DNA of 64,000 bases from Amphiura filiformis. Taxonomy: Eukaryota; Echinodermata; Ophiuroidea; Amphilepidida; Amphiuridae. Shown one piece after another: positions 22,721-34,181 of this stretch. A model generated the notes under the pieces. It searched no databases. It saw nothing but the letters and a program-made list of their open reading frames with translations, and was not told the DNA's origin. The stretch covers positions 744,001 to 808,000 of the forward strand of contig NW_027305510.1 of assembly GCF_039555335.1 (NCBI RefSeq), written 5' to 3'. A program made the position numbers and the translations under genes. The stretch's first letter is position 1. Every line of letters starts with the position of its first letter.

Positions 22721-24075
22721 GGGCTGTGCAAATGATCCCTGGGGGAGGGTAAACTTGGGGGGGGGTTTGGCGAGTCGAAGGGGGGGGCAATTTTAGCAAG
22801 CCGAGAGGGGGCAAGCGATTTTTGGCACACATTCATGGGGCACTTTAAATAAAACGCTCTAAAACGGCTGAAAAAAAGGCTTAGTTAAATATGCAAATTT
22901 TCCTAGACCATTTAGGGTAAATTGGGGTAAATGGAACGCTTAAGCAATAAATCACTTTCTGTGGTCAGGAGGGTATCCATATATGATTTTTGTTTGTTTC
23001 AATAAGTAGATAATATGTTTTTACAACTTGATTTAACAGATAAACTCCCATTTTATGGCTTTGTTTCTTGTATCGGTCCAAATATAATACATGCATGGTC
23101 ATGGTGTTAAAGTTCCAGTTACCCTAACAAATTGGGGTAGGGCCTAAATGGAACAGTGGGATGGGTAATTGGAACAAGGGGCATTACTTGCAAGGAGCCT
23201 ACATTCATATATTTACATTGAAAAGACATCAGAATATTTTATTTAACATATATTTTGTGACTAAACAAAAGATTAACAAAAATAATTTTGTTTTCATGTT
23301 TTTTTTATAAACATGGTAAAATACCACGTAAAAATACACTTTCTCTCGGTACATAACAGAAAAAAATGGTTTTCAGATTTTTAAAAAATCAATAGGAGGC
23401 ATAATCTACCATGATTTAGTTATTTGTAGTATATAATTTCATAATAATTAAACCAATTAGTAAAAAAATATTAACATGTTATATATATTTGAAGTCAGTC
23501 GACCGTGTTCCATTTACCTCAAGTGGATCTGTTGTGGGGTAAATGGAACACCAAACTAATTAATTAGCTAATTAGCATATTAATTTGCATAATTTCATCA
23601 TTAAAATCTGCTATTTTATTGTTTAAAACATTTATGTTATTGTAGATATTCAAACATATTGCCAATATTGTAAGACAACTCTCAGCACAACATTCAAATA
23701 TTTAGGAATCAATACCCTTAAATTAGTAATGTTCACTGAACCGTAGCACCACTTCATGGTCAGTGACAACATTTGAGATTTTCTTCCACTCAAATACCGA
23801 GTAAACCCATGCACGCTTGGGGTATGAAACGAAAGCAGAACGTATGGCGTTGGGGTAAATGGAACACTCGGTATGATGTTGCCCAATTTTTTTCTTGATT
23901 GAGGGAATTGTATTCTCAGCGTTCCATTTACCCCACCGTTCCATTTACCCCAATTTACCCTAAGGTTTGTAAATAGGGAACCCAAAAATTTGGCATGTGC
24001 ACTAAAAGATTTTTTTGGCAGGCCAAGAAATTTGGAAATTTTGGAAATTTGGTGACTGCATTTGCACAGCCCCTT
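22721..24075. mobile_element. Outer TIR element (AGGGCTGTGCAAATG ends)
   Basis: Inverted ends GGGCTGTGCAAATG (22722-22736 region) and CATTTGCACAGCCC (about 24058-24072) enclose G-rich sequence and the nested element at 22912-23963. A degenerate 8-bp flanking match (TAATGTTT against TTATGTAG) hints at hAT, but is not clean. No transposase found. Confidence 0.55.
22912..23963. mobile_element. TA-flanked element with dispersed GGGGTAAATGGAAC boxes
   Basis: Ends are TTAGGGTAAATTGGGG and its exact complement, fitting a TA target with GGG...CCC termini. The box GGGGTAAATGGAAC or its complement occurs at 22924, 23536 and 23852 (+), 23921 and 23938 (-), with variants at 23112, 23163 and 23507 and one split by 7 bp at 23134-23154. 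No transposase-like frame. It is nested in the outer element 22721-24075. Its GG...CC termini fit the proposed source of the TAGGCCTA footprints. Confidence 0.75.
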
Positions 24076-24139
24076 ATGTAGGCCTACAAACAATGCAGGT
24101 TTTTCGTTTTGCAAAAATACTATGATCGTGAAATTTGAA

Positions 24140-24355
24140 TTATGTTCTGGTTCACCAGAACGAAATTACAACACATAGGCCTATAGGCCTATCTATGGAG
24201 CAGTGTAGGCCCTATACTAGTACACATGCGAAAGTCGCAAACGAATATTATATATCGGAATCAACTTAAATTTTCTGAATAAGCTTTTTTCGTGGATATG
24301 CCTACCCACTGAAAAAAAGTCATAACAGGAGGATGATAGGATCGCGAAATACTCA
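24140..24355 (-). mobile_element. Diverged, reversed copy of MITE family 3
   Basis: Reads on the - strand like 50345-50598, including the phrases TTGCGACTTTCGCATG-like, GGAGCAGTGTA and ATCGCGAAATACTCATG-like ends. It contains two adjacent TAGGCCTA palindromes (24176-24191). Confidence 0.55.
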
Positions 24356-25279
24356 TGATGCAGTCATGTCTACAGTAGAATTCATCTCGACCTTTGCAGG
24401 ACTTAAACCCCATTAAAAGCTATTAAACCAAGATAACACTCATTGAAGCAGCTCAACTGATTAAATCAGATCTTCTCTGGTTGTGCACTAGACCCTCCCT
24501 CGGGTCCGTGGAGAACGACTGGTAATGTAGATTACATAGCATTAAAAATCAACCCAATCAGCGCTCAATGGACTTTCGCGTTCACTTATAATACGAGTAT
24601 ATTTCTATATTGCTGCATGGTTGACTGTGGTGGGTGTAATTAGTGGCGTCGATTTGTGGATGAAGAGAAATGGGTTTTTGGCATTGAAGAAAGTAAGGGG
24701 GGAGTTGGCATTTTTTTCATAGGGCATTACGTAATTATTTATTGTTACATTATCCAGAGATGGAACCGAACCGAGACTGGGGGCCAGTCTAGTTGTGCAC
24801 AAGTGTCTGTTTTCAATGTGCGGCATCGCAATAAAGCTGGTATTATAGCTTCAGTTGGGTAACCGATTATAAAGGAAACGAAAGGAAACAATGGTACGTG
24901 TAGCTTTGTTCACGAAATGAGACAAAGACCTGCTTTTTGTTAACCAGCATTCTTCAAAATGAGCAACATAATGATTGTTGACTTAACACGGTTTGGAAAT
25001 AATTTCTTCATATTTTTGGTGTTATCTGTCGTTTACATATCCTTCCTAAAACACAAAAGTGCGACCCTCTCCAAACATCTAAATTAGCTAAAAATTTAGG
25101 ACATGTTACAAAACTATATTTTCTAGAACCTATTTAGAATAGTTTAAATGTAGCTTGTACCGTTTTTTTGTGGCATCCTTCAGAACGGAGCGGTCCCTTA
25201 CCAATATAAGCTAATATAGCTCAATATTTTCGGTCAAATCTCCATTCAATTAACACGGGGAGTTGGCTAGCTATGAGCT
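24356..25279. other. Intergenic DNA with one direct-repeat member
   Basis: No coding exon seen. About 25057-25150 is a diverged direct relative of about 26378-26465 (both around the phrase AAAAGTGCGACC), flanking the TIR element 25280-26350. Confidence 0.5.
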
Positions 25280-26350
25280 AGCTGGCCGTGTGTTTTGAAC
25301 TCGCCACCCTTAGCAGCTCTTAGCGTTACATCACAAATATTATGAATTTTTACACCAATCAAGTTTCAAATTAGAATATCTACACAACTATCAACCCTAA
25401 ACTAGCAAAAGTATACATTTTTGAAAAGCTGAAGGCATAAGCAATTCAAATATACACATTTCAACTCATTGTACAGGGTGACCTTGAAGTTATACAGGGT
25501 GGAATAAAAAAATTCCAAACAAAAAATGGGTCACTTAATGCATTGCTTATTACTAACTTGCAGTTATAAACTGAAAGTAAACAACATTGATTTGGTTAGA
25601 GGTTAGGGGGATCCTACTAACTGGGGAAGAAAAAAATCACAGCTGTTTGGTAATCTCAGAATACAGGGTGTCCCAAAATATGTTCAAATTTTTTACAATT
25701 CAACATATTTTGAACTGAAACATTTTACCCCTAACCCATACAGAAAAAGTAAGTCCATAATTAGATTCCTCATCAAATTTCCTCTCAGAAAATGTATACT
25801 TTGACTATGATAGGATAAGTAATTAAATATTTACAGCAACTTTTAGATTTTGAAGACATCCGCATTGCTTACTACAGTGTTTAATATGAAAACGGGTAGT
25901 TTTGTTCGTAAAAGTTTGTATTTTATAGACTAAACCAATCATTAAGAGTTCAAAATGATTAAAAACAATTAGCATAATTAATAACCTTTCACAAGAGCTC
26001 TTAACCATGCCTGTAGCCCATATGGATGCAAAGATATGATCAGTTGATTCAACGTGCACACACAAAATCTATATTTCTCATAGACTTTGTACATACCGCC
26101 ACCGCCACAACCGCCACAACAACCACCTCGGCCATTCTGAACTCAAAAAATTATAACTCCACTATCTTAGCTGATAAACAATTCTCCTTTGGAGGTCTGT
26201 TAGTTCACTCATTTAGCTACAAAATGACACCAAACACACTACAATACCTTTTGTTTAAGCAGAGATATAACAATTTGAACGAGTCTCGATTTGGAAAAGC
26301 GTAACAAAACCACCATTTTTGGGTGGCGAGTTCAAAACGCGTGGCCAGCT
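25280..26350. mobile_element. Element with 30-bp inverted ends, about 1.07 kb
   Basis: AGCTGGCCNNGTGTTTTGAA with CTCGCCACCC at 25280-25309 is mirrored at 26321-26350 with few mismatches. Inside are several TACAGGGTG phrases (25479, 25495, 25663) resembling the mariner-type end at 35160. No transposase frame. Confidence 0.6.
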
Positions 26351-27590
26351 ATGCTTTGCCCTCACTCATATTTTACAAAAGTGCGACCATTTCTGAACAT
26401 CTAACCTAGCTGTAATTTTAGGTCATGTTAGAGAAACATATTTGCTAGAAGTTTTGGAGAATAAATTAAATATTGGCTGGTTATTTTTCACACGGTGATG
26501 TTAACTAGGGAAGTGTCCATTCTTCCAACATACATCATTTGTAGAGGTCACGCGTCAATGGTGAGAGCACTGTGTATTGTGTATAGGAAAACGGACAGTA
26601 ACTGCAGTATGTCCTTTAATACAACGTTAAATCAAAATACTGGTAGGCCATGGGTCAAATTTCCTTGATCTTGGGTATTGCCGGATCTTGAGTCTGCAAG
26701 ACTCAAGAACTGAAGCTAACTGAGACCATGAAATGAATTTCATCAGAAAGTCAGCCGATCAAGACCGGCATAGCAATCAAAAGAAAAAATACTTGTAACA
26801 ATAATAAGGGCATAGGCCTAATTAGGCCTATTGGGTTGTATATGATTTTATATTGTAGGCCTATTTTGATTGATAGCCATGCCATACTGCACTCGGGACT
26901 GCACTATAATAGCTTATAATTAATAAATAATCATATTTGATAAAAGAAAAATTTGGTAGGCCCATGGGTCCCGGGATCCCGCGGGATCATGGGGATGGGG
27001 ATGGGGCCCTTTTTTTCGGAACTTAAATAACACTTGAATTGAAAAGCTCAAGGGCTGATCTGGGCTTTTCCGCGTATAAATAAAATTGAAATGAAATGAA
27101 ATGATTCAAATGAACGGAAATTTCATCTTCTTGAGTGTTGAAAAGTTGTAAAAATTAAAACAAATCTCTGCTCATCAGCATGTCTCTCCAGAGAAGATGA
27201 GAAAAGTCTCACTCATTTTCATTTGTTTAGGTATTTAAAACCATGGAAATAGTAGATTTACTATTTTAATACTATATATTATAGGCCTATTTCCATGTGT
27301 AAAAGCTTGTAAACAATGCCGGGAAAACGTGTAGAAAACAAACTGACTTCATGGATTGGGGTTTTCCCGGAAGTCTTTTTACGTGGGCAGTCTCTGTTAC
27401 GGTACCTAAAGATCCAGCTATTTATGAACTGTTGGGCGTTTGTGTAGTATTTTGGAAGAGACTGTGATATTCAATACGCATGCGTGCCTCTGGATTTCCG
27501 GATACGAGATCGAGAAGAAAACATGACAAAATAATGCATGAAAGTGATCTCGTGATACAGTTTACTAAACATTGTTTATTTTGTAGCGCT
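26351..27590. other. Intergenic DNA, nothing recognised
   Basis: Contains four TAGGCCTA palindromes (26813, 26823, 26856, 27282) and a GC-rich palindromic patch GGGATCCCGCGGGATC near 26971. No exon supported. Confidence 0.45.
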
Positions 27591-27674
27591 AAAATATGTA
27601 ATATTTGGTCCGAAACTCAAAACCAACTAATAAAGTAATATTTCAAGAACAGTTGTGTGTCAAAATCAGAAGTG
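27591..27674 (+). repeat. 84-bp direct repeat, upstream member
   Basis: Nearly identical to 32782-32865, starting AAAATATGTAATATTTGGTC. The pair brackets the retrotransposon region at 5.2 kb spacing. Confidence 0.85.
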
Positions 27675-27983
27675 ATTCTGGTAAGTTTAACTGTTTTATT
27701 CAGTACTTTAATTGGCACATGATGATTGGTACGATCGTCACTGTAATTTGTAAAGCTGATTGTTGTGGTTATTTTATTATGATCGTGGTAATTGGCATGG
27801 ATGCATGTGGGGTGGGTGGTAAGCTTAACTTCATTAAAGTTTTATTCAGATTTCCTTTGACAGCTTAACCATCGCGTATACGTGCGCGACGTCAAGCATG
27901 TGCATTGGACTTTGTAAATAATACGCGCTGGACCAGTTGTAGTTGTAGGGAATTACAGACCTGTGAGCCTTTATACATCATGT

Positions 27984-28994
27984 AGGTATCCTAGGTGAAT
28001 TCAAATTTGCCATCAAATTGCATCGTTTTATATATCAAATTAAAGCCCTTGAGTAAACTAAGCCAAAACTGAAAACCTTTTTTTCATAGCACTTTCCGTA
28101 GCAAAGTTACATCTTGTCAAAGATTGACTTTCATCAAAAAGATTCAGCTAGCAAAATTCCCCAAAATGGCATTTCGGGGGTGTTTCTAGATCTTAGTCTC
28201 ATGGCGATGGCAGCTTTTTTTAATGGAACTGCTATCAAAATCCTCTAAAATTCCATGTGCGACTTGATTATCACCATAAAAAATCATATATTTGGGTCAA
28301 GTGAAGTATAGAAAACATATTTATGTAGGTTTCCTTCACCCACCTATTCTCGAAAAAAAATTCAAATTTCTATGTAAATATGCATTGTGTTGGGGCCACG
28401 GTCTCGGCGAATTCGCTGACTAGTAAATGTGTTAACTAAGGTAGGTATGTTCATAAAATTTTGAGGTTCAATATTTTTAGCTGAAAGTTCTTTCATTTGA
28501 AAGAGAATCAAATTACCCAAACAATAAGGGGTCAATCATGTTTCTAGTGCATATACTTTTGAAGTTACAGACAAAAATAGTGTCACCAAATTGTCCAAAA
28601 TTTTGTGTGTGAAATTGTGACAGCAGGCACATGTACAATGTACACTACTGTATGTGACCCCAGATGACCTCCTATTCTTTACTGTAAGAAAGCTGTTTTG
28701 GATGGTCTTGATTTACACACAAATTGCTTTTGCGCTTTAACAAGCGTCCACTTGGTGGAACATAGATTGCACTATGTGATAGCTTATGAATCCATTATTA
28801 TGCCAGTACCAACATAAGTCAACATCACTTGAGGTTTTGATTGTCAAAATTAATTTTTAGTAATTTTTTCCATTGCGCCCCACAGTAAAGCCATTTTTGG
28901 ACCGTACAGGCACATTCCACTTCCCTATGGACGAATAGCGCCACCTATAGTGTGCGATGTGAGCCTGACTAACTAAGGTTTGCCTAGGTTACCT
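27984..28994. mobile_element. 1.0 kb insertion in the retrotransposon with 9-bp duplication ACATCATGT
   Basis: ACATCATGT at 27975-27983 and 28995-29003 flank inverted ends AGGTATCCTAGG and, inverted, AGGTAACCTAGG. No transposase frame was recognised. Superfamily unknown; a 9-bp duplication would fit MULE-like elements (inference). Confidence 0.75.
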
Positions 28995-29003
28995 ACATCA
29001 TGT

Positions 29004-29392
29004 ACATCATGTCAGTTCCATGCAAAATTTTGGAGTCTATTGTCAGAGGATCTTGGAGCATGTTGAAGCCAACAAATTATTATCCAACGACCAGCACGGA
29101 TTTATGAAAGGGCGATCGTGCTTAACTAATCTTCTGGAAACACTTGAAGATGTGACAAGGATGCTTGATGATGGAGGCATTGGAGGGGGAGTTGATATGA
29201 TCTACCTGGACTACTCAAAAGCATTTGATTCAGTTCCACACATGAGGCTACTGGCAAAGTTACAGGCATATGGAATTCAGGGGAAGGTTCTTGCTTGGAT
29301 AAGCGACTTCCTGACTGGTAGAAAGCAGAAGGTGGCGGTAGGAGATGCAGAGTCAGACTGGACAGATGTTATCAGTGGTGTACCGCAGGGGT
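29004..29392 (+). pseudogene. Reverse transcriptase, N-terminal palm and fingers (LINE fragment)
   Basis: After a frameshift near 29046-29050 it reads through ILEHVEANKLLSNDQHGFMK and IYLDYSKAFDSVPH to VPQG, conserved reverse transcriptase blocks. The YxDxxKAFD block is the first catalytic-aspartate motif. The frame breaks into unrelated sequence at 29393, where another element inserted. Confidence 0.88.
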
Positions 29393-30938
29393 ATGCCCAG
29401 CGAGGTTAGACATGTCCACATTGCTTATTATAGAGGGCGACATTTAATTCAAAAAGTTGTGTCCACAGTAGCTCACAGTCAATGGCTTAACTGTGTAATC
29501 TCCATAGGGAAATACAAAAATTTGAAATTTGGACACCAGAAACTTGGAGACGTAGTCTAAAAAGTGCTGGTACTTTATCCTTGATACAGAAGTCAGCATG
29601 CAGTGAAAGTTAGATTTCATAAAATAAAATCGCCTTTGTGTAAAATGGATCATCGTGGTAAAAAATGATGCATTACATGCTTTTTTTGTACAGTAAGGCA
29701 TTGTAAGGCATTGTCAATGATGGTCGCAGAAAAGTGCAGTTTTTTAAAAACAGACATTTGCCCATAACTTCGCTAATTTTTGACCTACGGCTACAGACAT
29801 GGTTGACCCCTCATTTTTTAAGTTAAATAATCACCTTTTTAAACAAAATAATTTCCATGTGAAATATCCTACTTGAAAATTTTGTGAACATGCCTAGCGA
29901 GGTCACGTCACACTCGGTGTGACGTGCCCTGAACTCCCAATAACTTTCGTAAGCGACAGACAAATTGCAGGAAAGCGTGCCAATTTAAGCTTCCTGTAAT
30001 ATCTATTGCACATAACGCACGAAGTCACAAACTTACAAACTTCAATATGCACTTCAAATACTGCAGACCAGCTGTTAATTATTACCGATCCTGTAGAATA
30101 ACTTACATAATCTTCAATTTCATGGAATCTCGTTGCTCAGAATTGCAAATGTCATTTTTATCTGTCAAATCCGCTGTGTATGTGCTCAGAGATTTTATGA
30201 TATGCTCCATAAATCACATCTGTGAAACTGACTTTATACCACTCGCCGCTTTTAAAGATAGCAGAAAAGCGAAGCCTCCGCTACCTCGTGGCATGACGTC
30301 ACACAAAATTTCCGATGGGCGCCTTTATTTATTTGTAACCCGCTTTGTGATTGGTTGCAAACACCATTCATCGCAATTGTTAGCCAATCAATGAAGGCGA
30401 CGTCCTTTTACGGTATAAATTAATGTGACCCGCCAGTAAAGTACGCCTAACCTGATTGGTTTACAAAAAGTAATTGGATATTTGCTAAGCCAGTCAGCGT
30501 GCTCGATGCTTAACAACCTGGTCGAGAGGGTTTTTTTTTTTTAATAAGCGAATTCACATGGTGATCCAGCGATCGAGTATAAATTCAGCATGACTTCTGC
30601 TGTAACAGAGTGCAATAACAATACGTCGACACAATCAGTGACATTTACACAATACAATAATGAATTATTTATGACATGCATGGGCTGGATTTTACGATCG
30701 AGGTAAGGTTTTCGGCCTGTCCCTGCGTGAATATCGTGACTTTTCAGCATCAAAGATACTTGCGATGACCACTTTTTTGCGGACACTTTGATAACAGGTA
30801 ACTTTTATAGGTCATAGGGTAGAAACGATAGTTTTACAATTGTACTGAAAATATACATTTTGTTATAGGCCTACATGTAAAATGTTTACAAAAATATATT
30901 GGTCCGTACGTTGTGCATGTATTCAGTTGTTCGACGTA
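29393..30938. mobile_element. 1.5 kb insertion in the reverse transcriptase with 12-bp duplication
   Basis: TACCGCAGGGGT at 29381-29392 is repeated at 30939-30950, and removal of 29393-30950 restores a continuous reverse transcriptase frame across the PQG box. Clear inverted ends were not seen. The insert contains a palindrome CGTCACACTCGGTGTGACG (29903-29921), a TGACGTCA at 30294-30301, and a CATGTGAAAT...CTACTTGAAAATTTTGT patch (29864-29884) related to the 56-bp palindrome at 32707. No protein recognised. Confidence 0.75.
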
Positions 30939-31867
30939 TACCGCAGGGGTCCGTCCTGGGACCAATCTTGTTCGTGATCTATATCAACGACCTGCCAGAG
31001 AATGTGGAATCAGAAGTCAAAATGTTTGCTGATGACACCAAGGTGTACAGGCATATGGTTGGTGAAGAGGACAGTGACAACATGCAGAAAGACCTAGATG
31101 CTCTTCAAACATGGTCTGATACATGGTTACTCAGATTCAATGCGACTAAGTGCAAAAGAATGCACATGGGAAGTACAAACCAAGGCACTGAATATAAGCT
31201 TGGCGATGAGGTAATACCACATGGCACAGAAGAAAAAGATCTTGGAGTGATAATTACAGAGGATGGAAAGACGAGTAAGCAGTGTGCAGCAGCAGCGAAT
31301 AAGGCGATGAACAGCTTACGAGTAATAAAGCGCACCTTTAAGCACTTCGACAAGAAAAGCTTCACAATGTTATACAAAACCTACATCCGTCCTCACCTGG
31401 AGTACTCAGTCCAAGCATGGTGTCCATACCTCAAGAAAGATATCATTATGATGGAGAAAGTTCAAAGGAGAGCCACAAAACTCATCCCTAGCATTAGACA
31501 TCTGAGCTACCTAGAAAGACTACAGGAGATGAAGCTGTACAGTTTGGAGCAAAGGAGATTAAGAGGAGATCTGATTGAAACATTCAAGATCATGAAAGGA
31601 CCGGAAGGGATTCCTTCAACGAAGCTCTTCACCTTGAATACCCAGAGGCACAGAGGAAGAGGACACAACTACAAGTTGTATAAGTCAGCACTTAAGAAGG
31701 GCCTCAACTGCAGGAAGAATTTCTTCTCAGTCCGAGCAATTACAGAGTGGAACAACCTCCCAGAAACAGTAGTAGAAGCCAAGACAACAAACCAATTCAA
31801 GACTCAGCTTGGTAAGTTTTGGTGCAAGAGCGAAAATGGATATGGGGTCAAAAAGGCTGATGCCTAA
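30939..31867 (+). pseudogene. Reverse transcriptase, C-terminal palm, thumb and tail (LINE fragment)
   Basis: Continuous frame of about 308 codons from PQGSVLGP through FADD (31025-31036, second catalytic pair) and the WCPYLKKDI / RRLRGDLIETFKIMKG / ITEWNNLP blocks that typify the C-terminal part of CR1/Jockey-like ORF2 proteins in invertebrates. Intact to its stop, but cut from its N-terminal half by the insertion upstream. Apparent ATG at 30899 lies in the inserted DNA and is not a real start. Confidence 0.9.
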
Positions 31868-32220
31868 ATTATTCCCATCATACCTTAAGTGTAAGTGTAA
31901 GTAACTACAAATTTCGAACGTTTGAGGACTTGTTGAACTGCAGTTCAAGTTGTTCTTAAGTTGTAGAAGGCACTGGAAGGTGCCATAGGGTGGCTACTAC
32001 TGGCTAGAGACGAGTGTTAATTATTTTCATTATAAACTGATAAATGTCGCCAAATGGTAATATTGACAATAATTAATAACCTGTTTCACCTCTCCATGAA
32101 AATGATTACAAATGTGTAATTTGCAATCATTTTTGGAGCAACGATTTCTTCGAACCAACGGCAATGTGTGTATGTGAATGCACATTAAACACATACAAAC
32201 ACATACACAGTACCTGTTGG

Positions 32221-32245
32221 AACTCCCGGTCGGAGCCGGGAGTTT
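32221..32245. repeat. Perfect 9-bp hairpin AACTCCCGG/CCGGGAGTT
   Basis: Nine paired bases around a six-base loop in otherwise AT-rich sequence. It does not match the histone 3' stem-loop consensus; function unknown. Confidence 0.7.
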
Positions 32246-32488
32246 CAATTATTGGAACTGGCGCTGGACGGCTTGCAGTACCGTACGCTTAATTCACTCG
32301 GTCGGACATCTGGGAACATTGTCCCCTTCATCCCCTTTGCACAAGCGCGCGCATAGCAACCAGCTCGAGAAAGGGGAACTGCACATGCGCACACTGGTTT
32401 TACAAGGCTATTTCCCCTTTGTGACGTCAGCCCGACCAAGAGAATTTGTAAAACTTGTAAATCTGAATAAACCTTTATTATATTAAAA

Positions 32489-32684
32489 ATGCAGCAAACC
32501 TTTGACGAGCGCGACTACCGTGATGTTGCAAATTCGGCGCTAACAACGGCAACGCGTACGGCGCACAGTTCATTCATAAATTTCAACTTGGCAACAGCAG
32601 ATTGCCTCAGCAGCCAATCAGTGTGTAACGCAGTAAATATGCGATGTATACTTACAATACGCGCTCGTCAAAGGTTTACTGCAT
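32489..32684. mobile_element. 196-bp MITE-like element with inverted ends
   Basis: ATGCAGCAAACCTTTGACGA and following GCGCG at the left are mirrored at the right (32660-32684) with one or two changes. No coding potential. Confidence 0.7.
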
Positions 32685-32706
32685 TTGATTATAGGCATGA
32701 ATGATC

Positions 32707-32762
32707 ACAAAATTTTCAAGTAGGTTTTTTCACATGTGAAAAAACCTACTTGAAAATTTTGT
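32707..32762. repeat. Perfect 56-bp palindrome
   Basis: Two 28-bp arms with no spacer meet at CACATGTG (centre 32734/32735); every base pairs by hand check. Related half-sequence is at about 29864-29884 inside the insertion in the retrotransposon. Confidence 0.9.
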
Positions 32763-32781
32763 ATGGAAATTAATTTTGTTT

Positions 32782-32865
32782 AAAATATGTAATATTTGGT
32801 CCGAAACTCAAAACCAACTAATAAAGTAATATTTCAAGAACAGTTGTGTGTCAAATTCAGAAGTG
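32782..32865 (+). repeat. 84-bp direct repeat, downstream member
   Basis: Copy of 27591-27674 with about one substitution. Confidence 0.85.
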
Positions 32866-33059
32866 AAAACCTGGGTGTGTGAATTACAGATTTGTGTACA
32901 AAGTATTATATAGGCCATGTGGGCAAACACTGGGTGTGTAAAGTATAACAAATTTAGATATGTAAAACACTCCCTACAAGCTGGCTGCATAAGCCTGGCT
33001 GCCCTTGTGTATAACTTTATCCAGCTTTTAACCCCTTTAGAATTTTTTACTTTTTACGG

Positions 33060-33700
33060 TTTCATAATGTATTTGGGTACAGCACGCCGCTAGTCCGAAT
33101 CTGAAATGCACTGCACCAGTCCGACACGCCGCTAGTCTGAATCTAAAATACACTCTGCCAGTCCGACACGCCGCTAGTCCATAAAAGAAAACCACTGCGC
33201 TAGTCCGAATCTGAAAAACACTCCTTCAGTCTGACACTGTGCTAGTCCAAATCTTAAAAACACTGCGCTAGTCTGAAACTGAAAAACATTGCGCTTGTCC
33301 AAATTTGAAAAACACTGCACTAGTCCGAATCTGAATTGGGGAAACACTGCACTAGTCCGATATTCGGATTCAGATTCTGACTAGCGCCGTGTCGAAATGA
33401 AGAAGTGTTTTCCAAATTTGGACTAGCGCAGTGTATTTCGGATTTGGACTAGCGGCGTGTCAGACTGAACAAGTATTTTCAGATTCGGACTAGTGGTGTG
33501 TCGGACTGTTGCAGTGGTTTTCATTTTCGGACTAGCGCATGCTTTTTTGCGGACTAGCGCAGTGTTTTTCATTTTCGGACTGACGCACCTCAAGTATAGG
33601 GAATTTGTGTTGTCAGACTAGCGGCGTGTCGGACTAGAGGGTGTCGGACTAGCGGCGTGTCAAACTAGAGGGGTGTCTGTTGGACTAACGGTACCCTTGT
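33060..33700. repeat. Inverted (head-to-head) minisatellite of CTAGTCCGA units
   Basis: From about 33075 to 33362 units of the type CTGCGCTAGTCCGAATCTGA repeat every 27-45 bp on the + strand. Around 33360-33380 (CCGATATTCGG) the direction flips and the complement, such as TTCGGACTAGCGCAGTG, repeats to about 33690. The whole block is a long imperfect palindrome. Confidence 0.85.
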
Positions 33701-34138
33701 GCACCCTTGAATTCTCAATATTGCTTCCTTGGGCCTTGTTGGGCTACATACAAACAAATTTGTAACATGTACTTGTTAAGGTTATTAATTATTTTAAACT
33801 GTTGTGATTTGGTAGTTCACAGCATCTTACGAATGGTAGTGAGCTTTGGCAAAAACTGCATTGCTCAATTCATAGTGAGTGTGTAGAAGAATTAAAATAT
33901 CACAGATATACTTTTATAGGTGCTGCGGTTCTTGAGTTACGTTGTAAAGAGGGCTGCAAGTTTGCAAAGTATACGATTTGTAGAACTAACTTTTGCAAAA
34001 CATCAAGGTGTTAATTTTCAATATTATATTGATCTAGATAATAAAAATCAATTTTTAGGTTGCTTTGACCAACAATACCTCGTCTACCCTTAACATTGCT
34101 ATTAATGCTTGTTTCTCTGCATGTTGTTATTTATACAG

Positions 34139-34181
34139 GACACCATGAATAACATGTGCCGTTTACCAGTGCTAATATTAG
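34139..34181 (+). CDS. Gene 1 exon with start codon
   Basis: An acceptor (TTATACAG) precedes GACACC and the ATG at 34145; donor is AG|GTGAGT at 34182. It encodes the first 12 residues plus one base, the n-region and start of the hydrophobic core. The acceptor means transcription starts further upstream, at an exon I could not place. Confidence 0.8.

Larger units (their letters stand above)
27949..31905 (+). mobile_element. 5'-truncated non-LTR retrotransposon (CR1/Jockey-like), interrupted twice
   Basis: Reverse transcriptase sequence starts at NYRPVSL (27952) and, after two later insertions (27984-28994 and 29393-30938) are skipped, runs to a stop at 31865-31867. The end shows TAAGTG-type repeats (31885-31903), as expected of a LINE 3' tail. 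Reverse transcriptase signatures include SNDQHGFMKGRSC, YLDYSKAFDSVPH, the PQGSVLGP box and FADD. A frameshift near 29046-29050 and the insertions make it inactive. Clade assignment is by motif style only. Confidence 0.85.

Noticed and set aside
30541-30786. 81-codon minus-strand frame inside the 1.5 kb insertion
   Set aside because: No recognisable domain or splice context; likely chance.
30899-30938. ATG apparently starting the downstream reverse transcriptase frame
   Set aside because: It lies in the inserted element; the genuine reverse transcriptase sequence enters at the PQGSVLGP box and continues the upstream fragment.
32221-32245. Histone mRNA 3' stem-loop
   Set aside because: The hairpin is perfect, but its stem and loop sequences do not fit the histone consensus and no histone gene is nearby.
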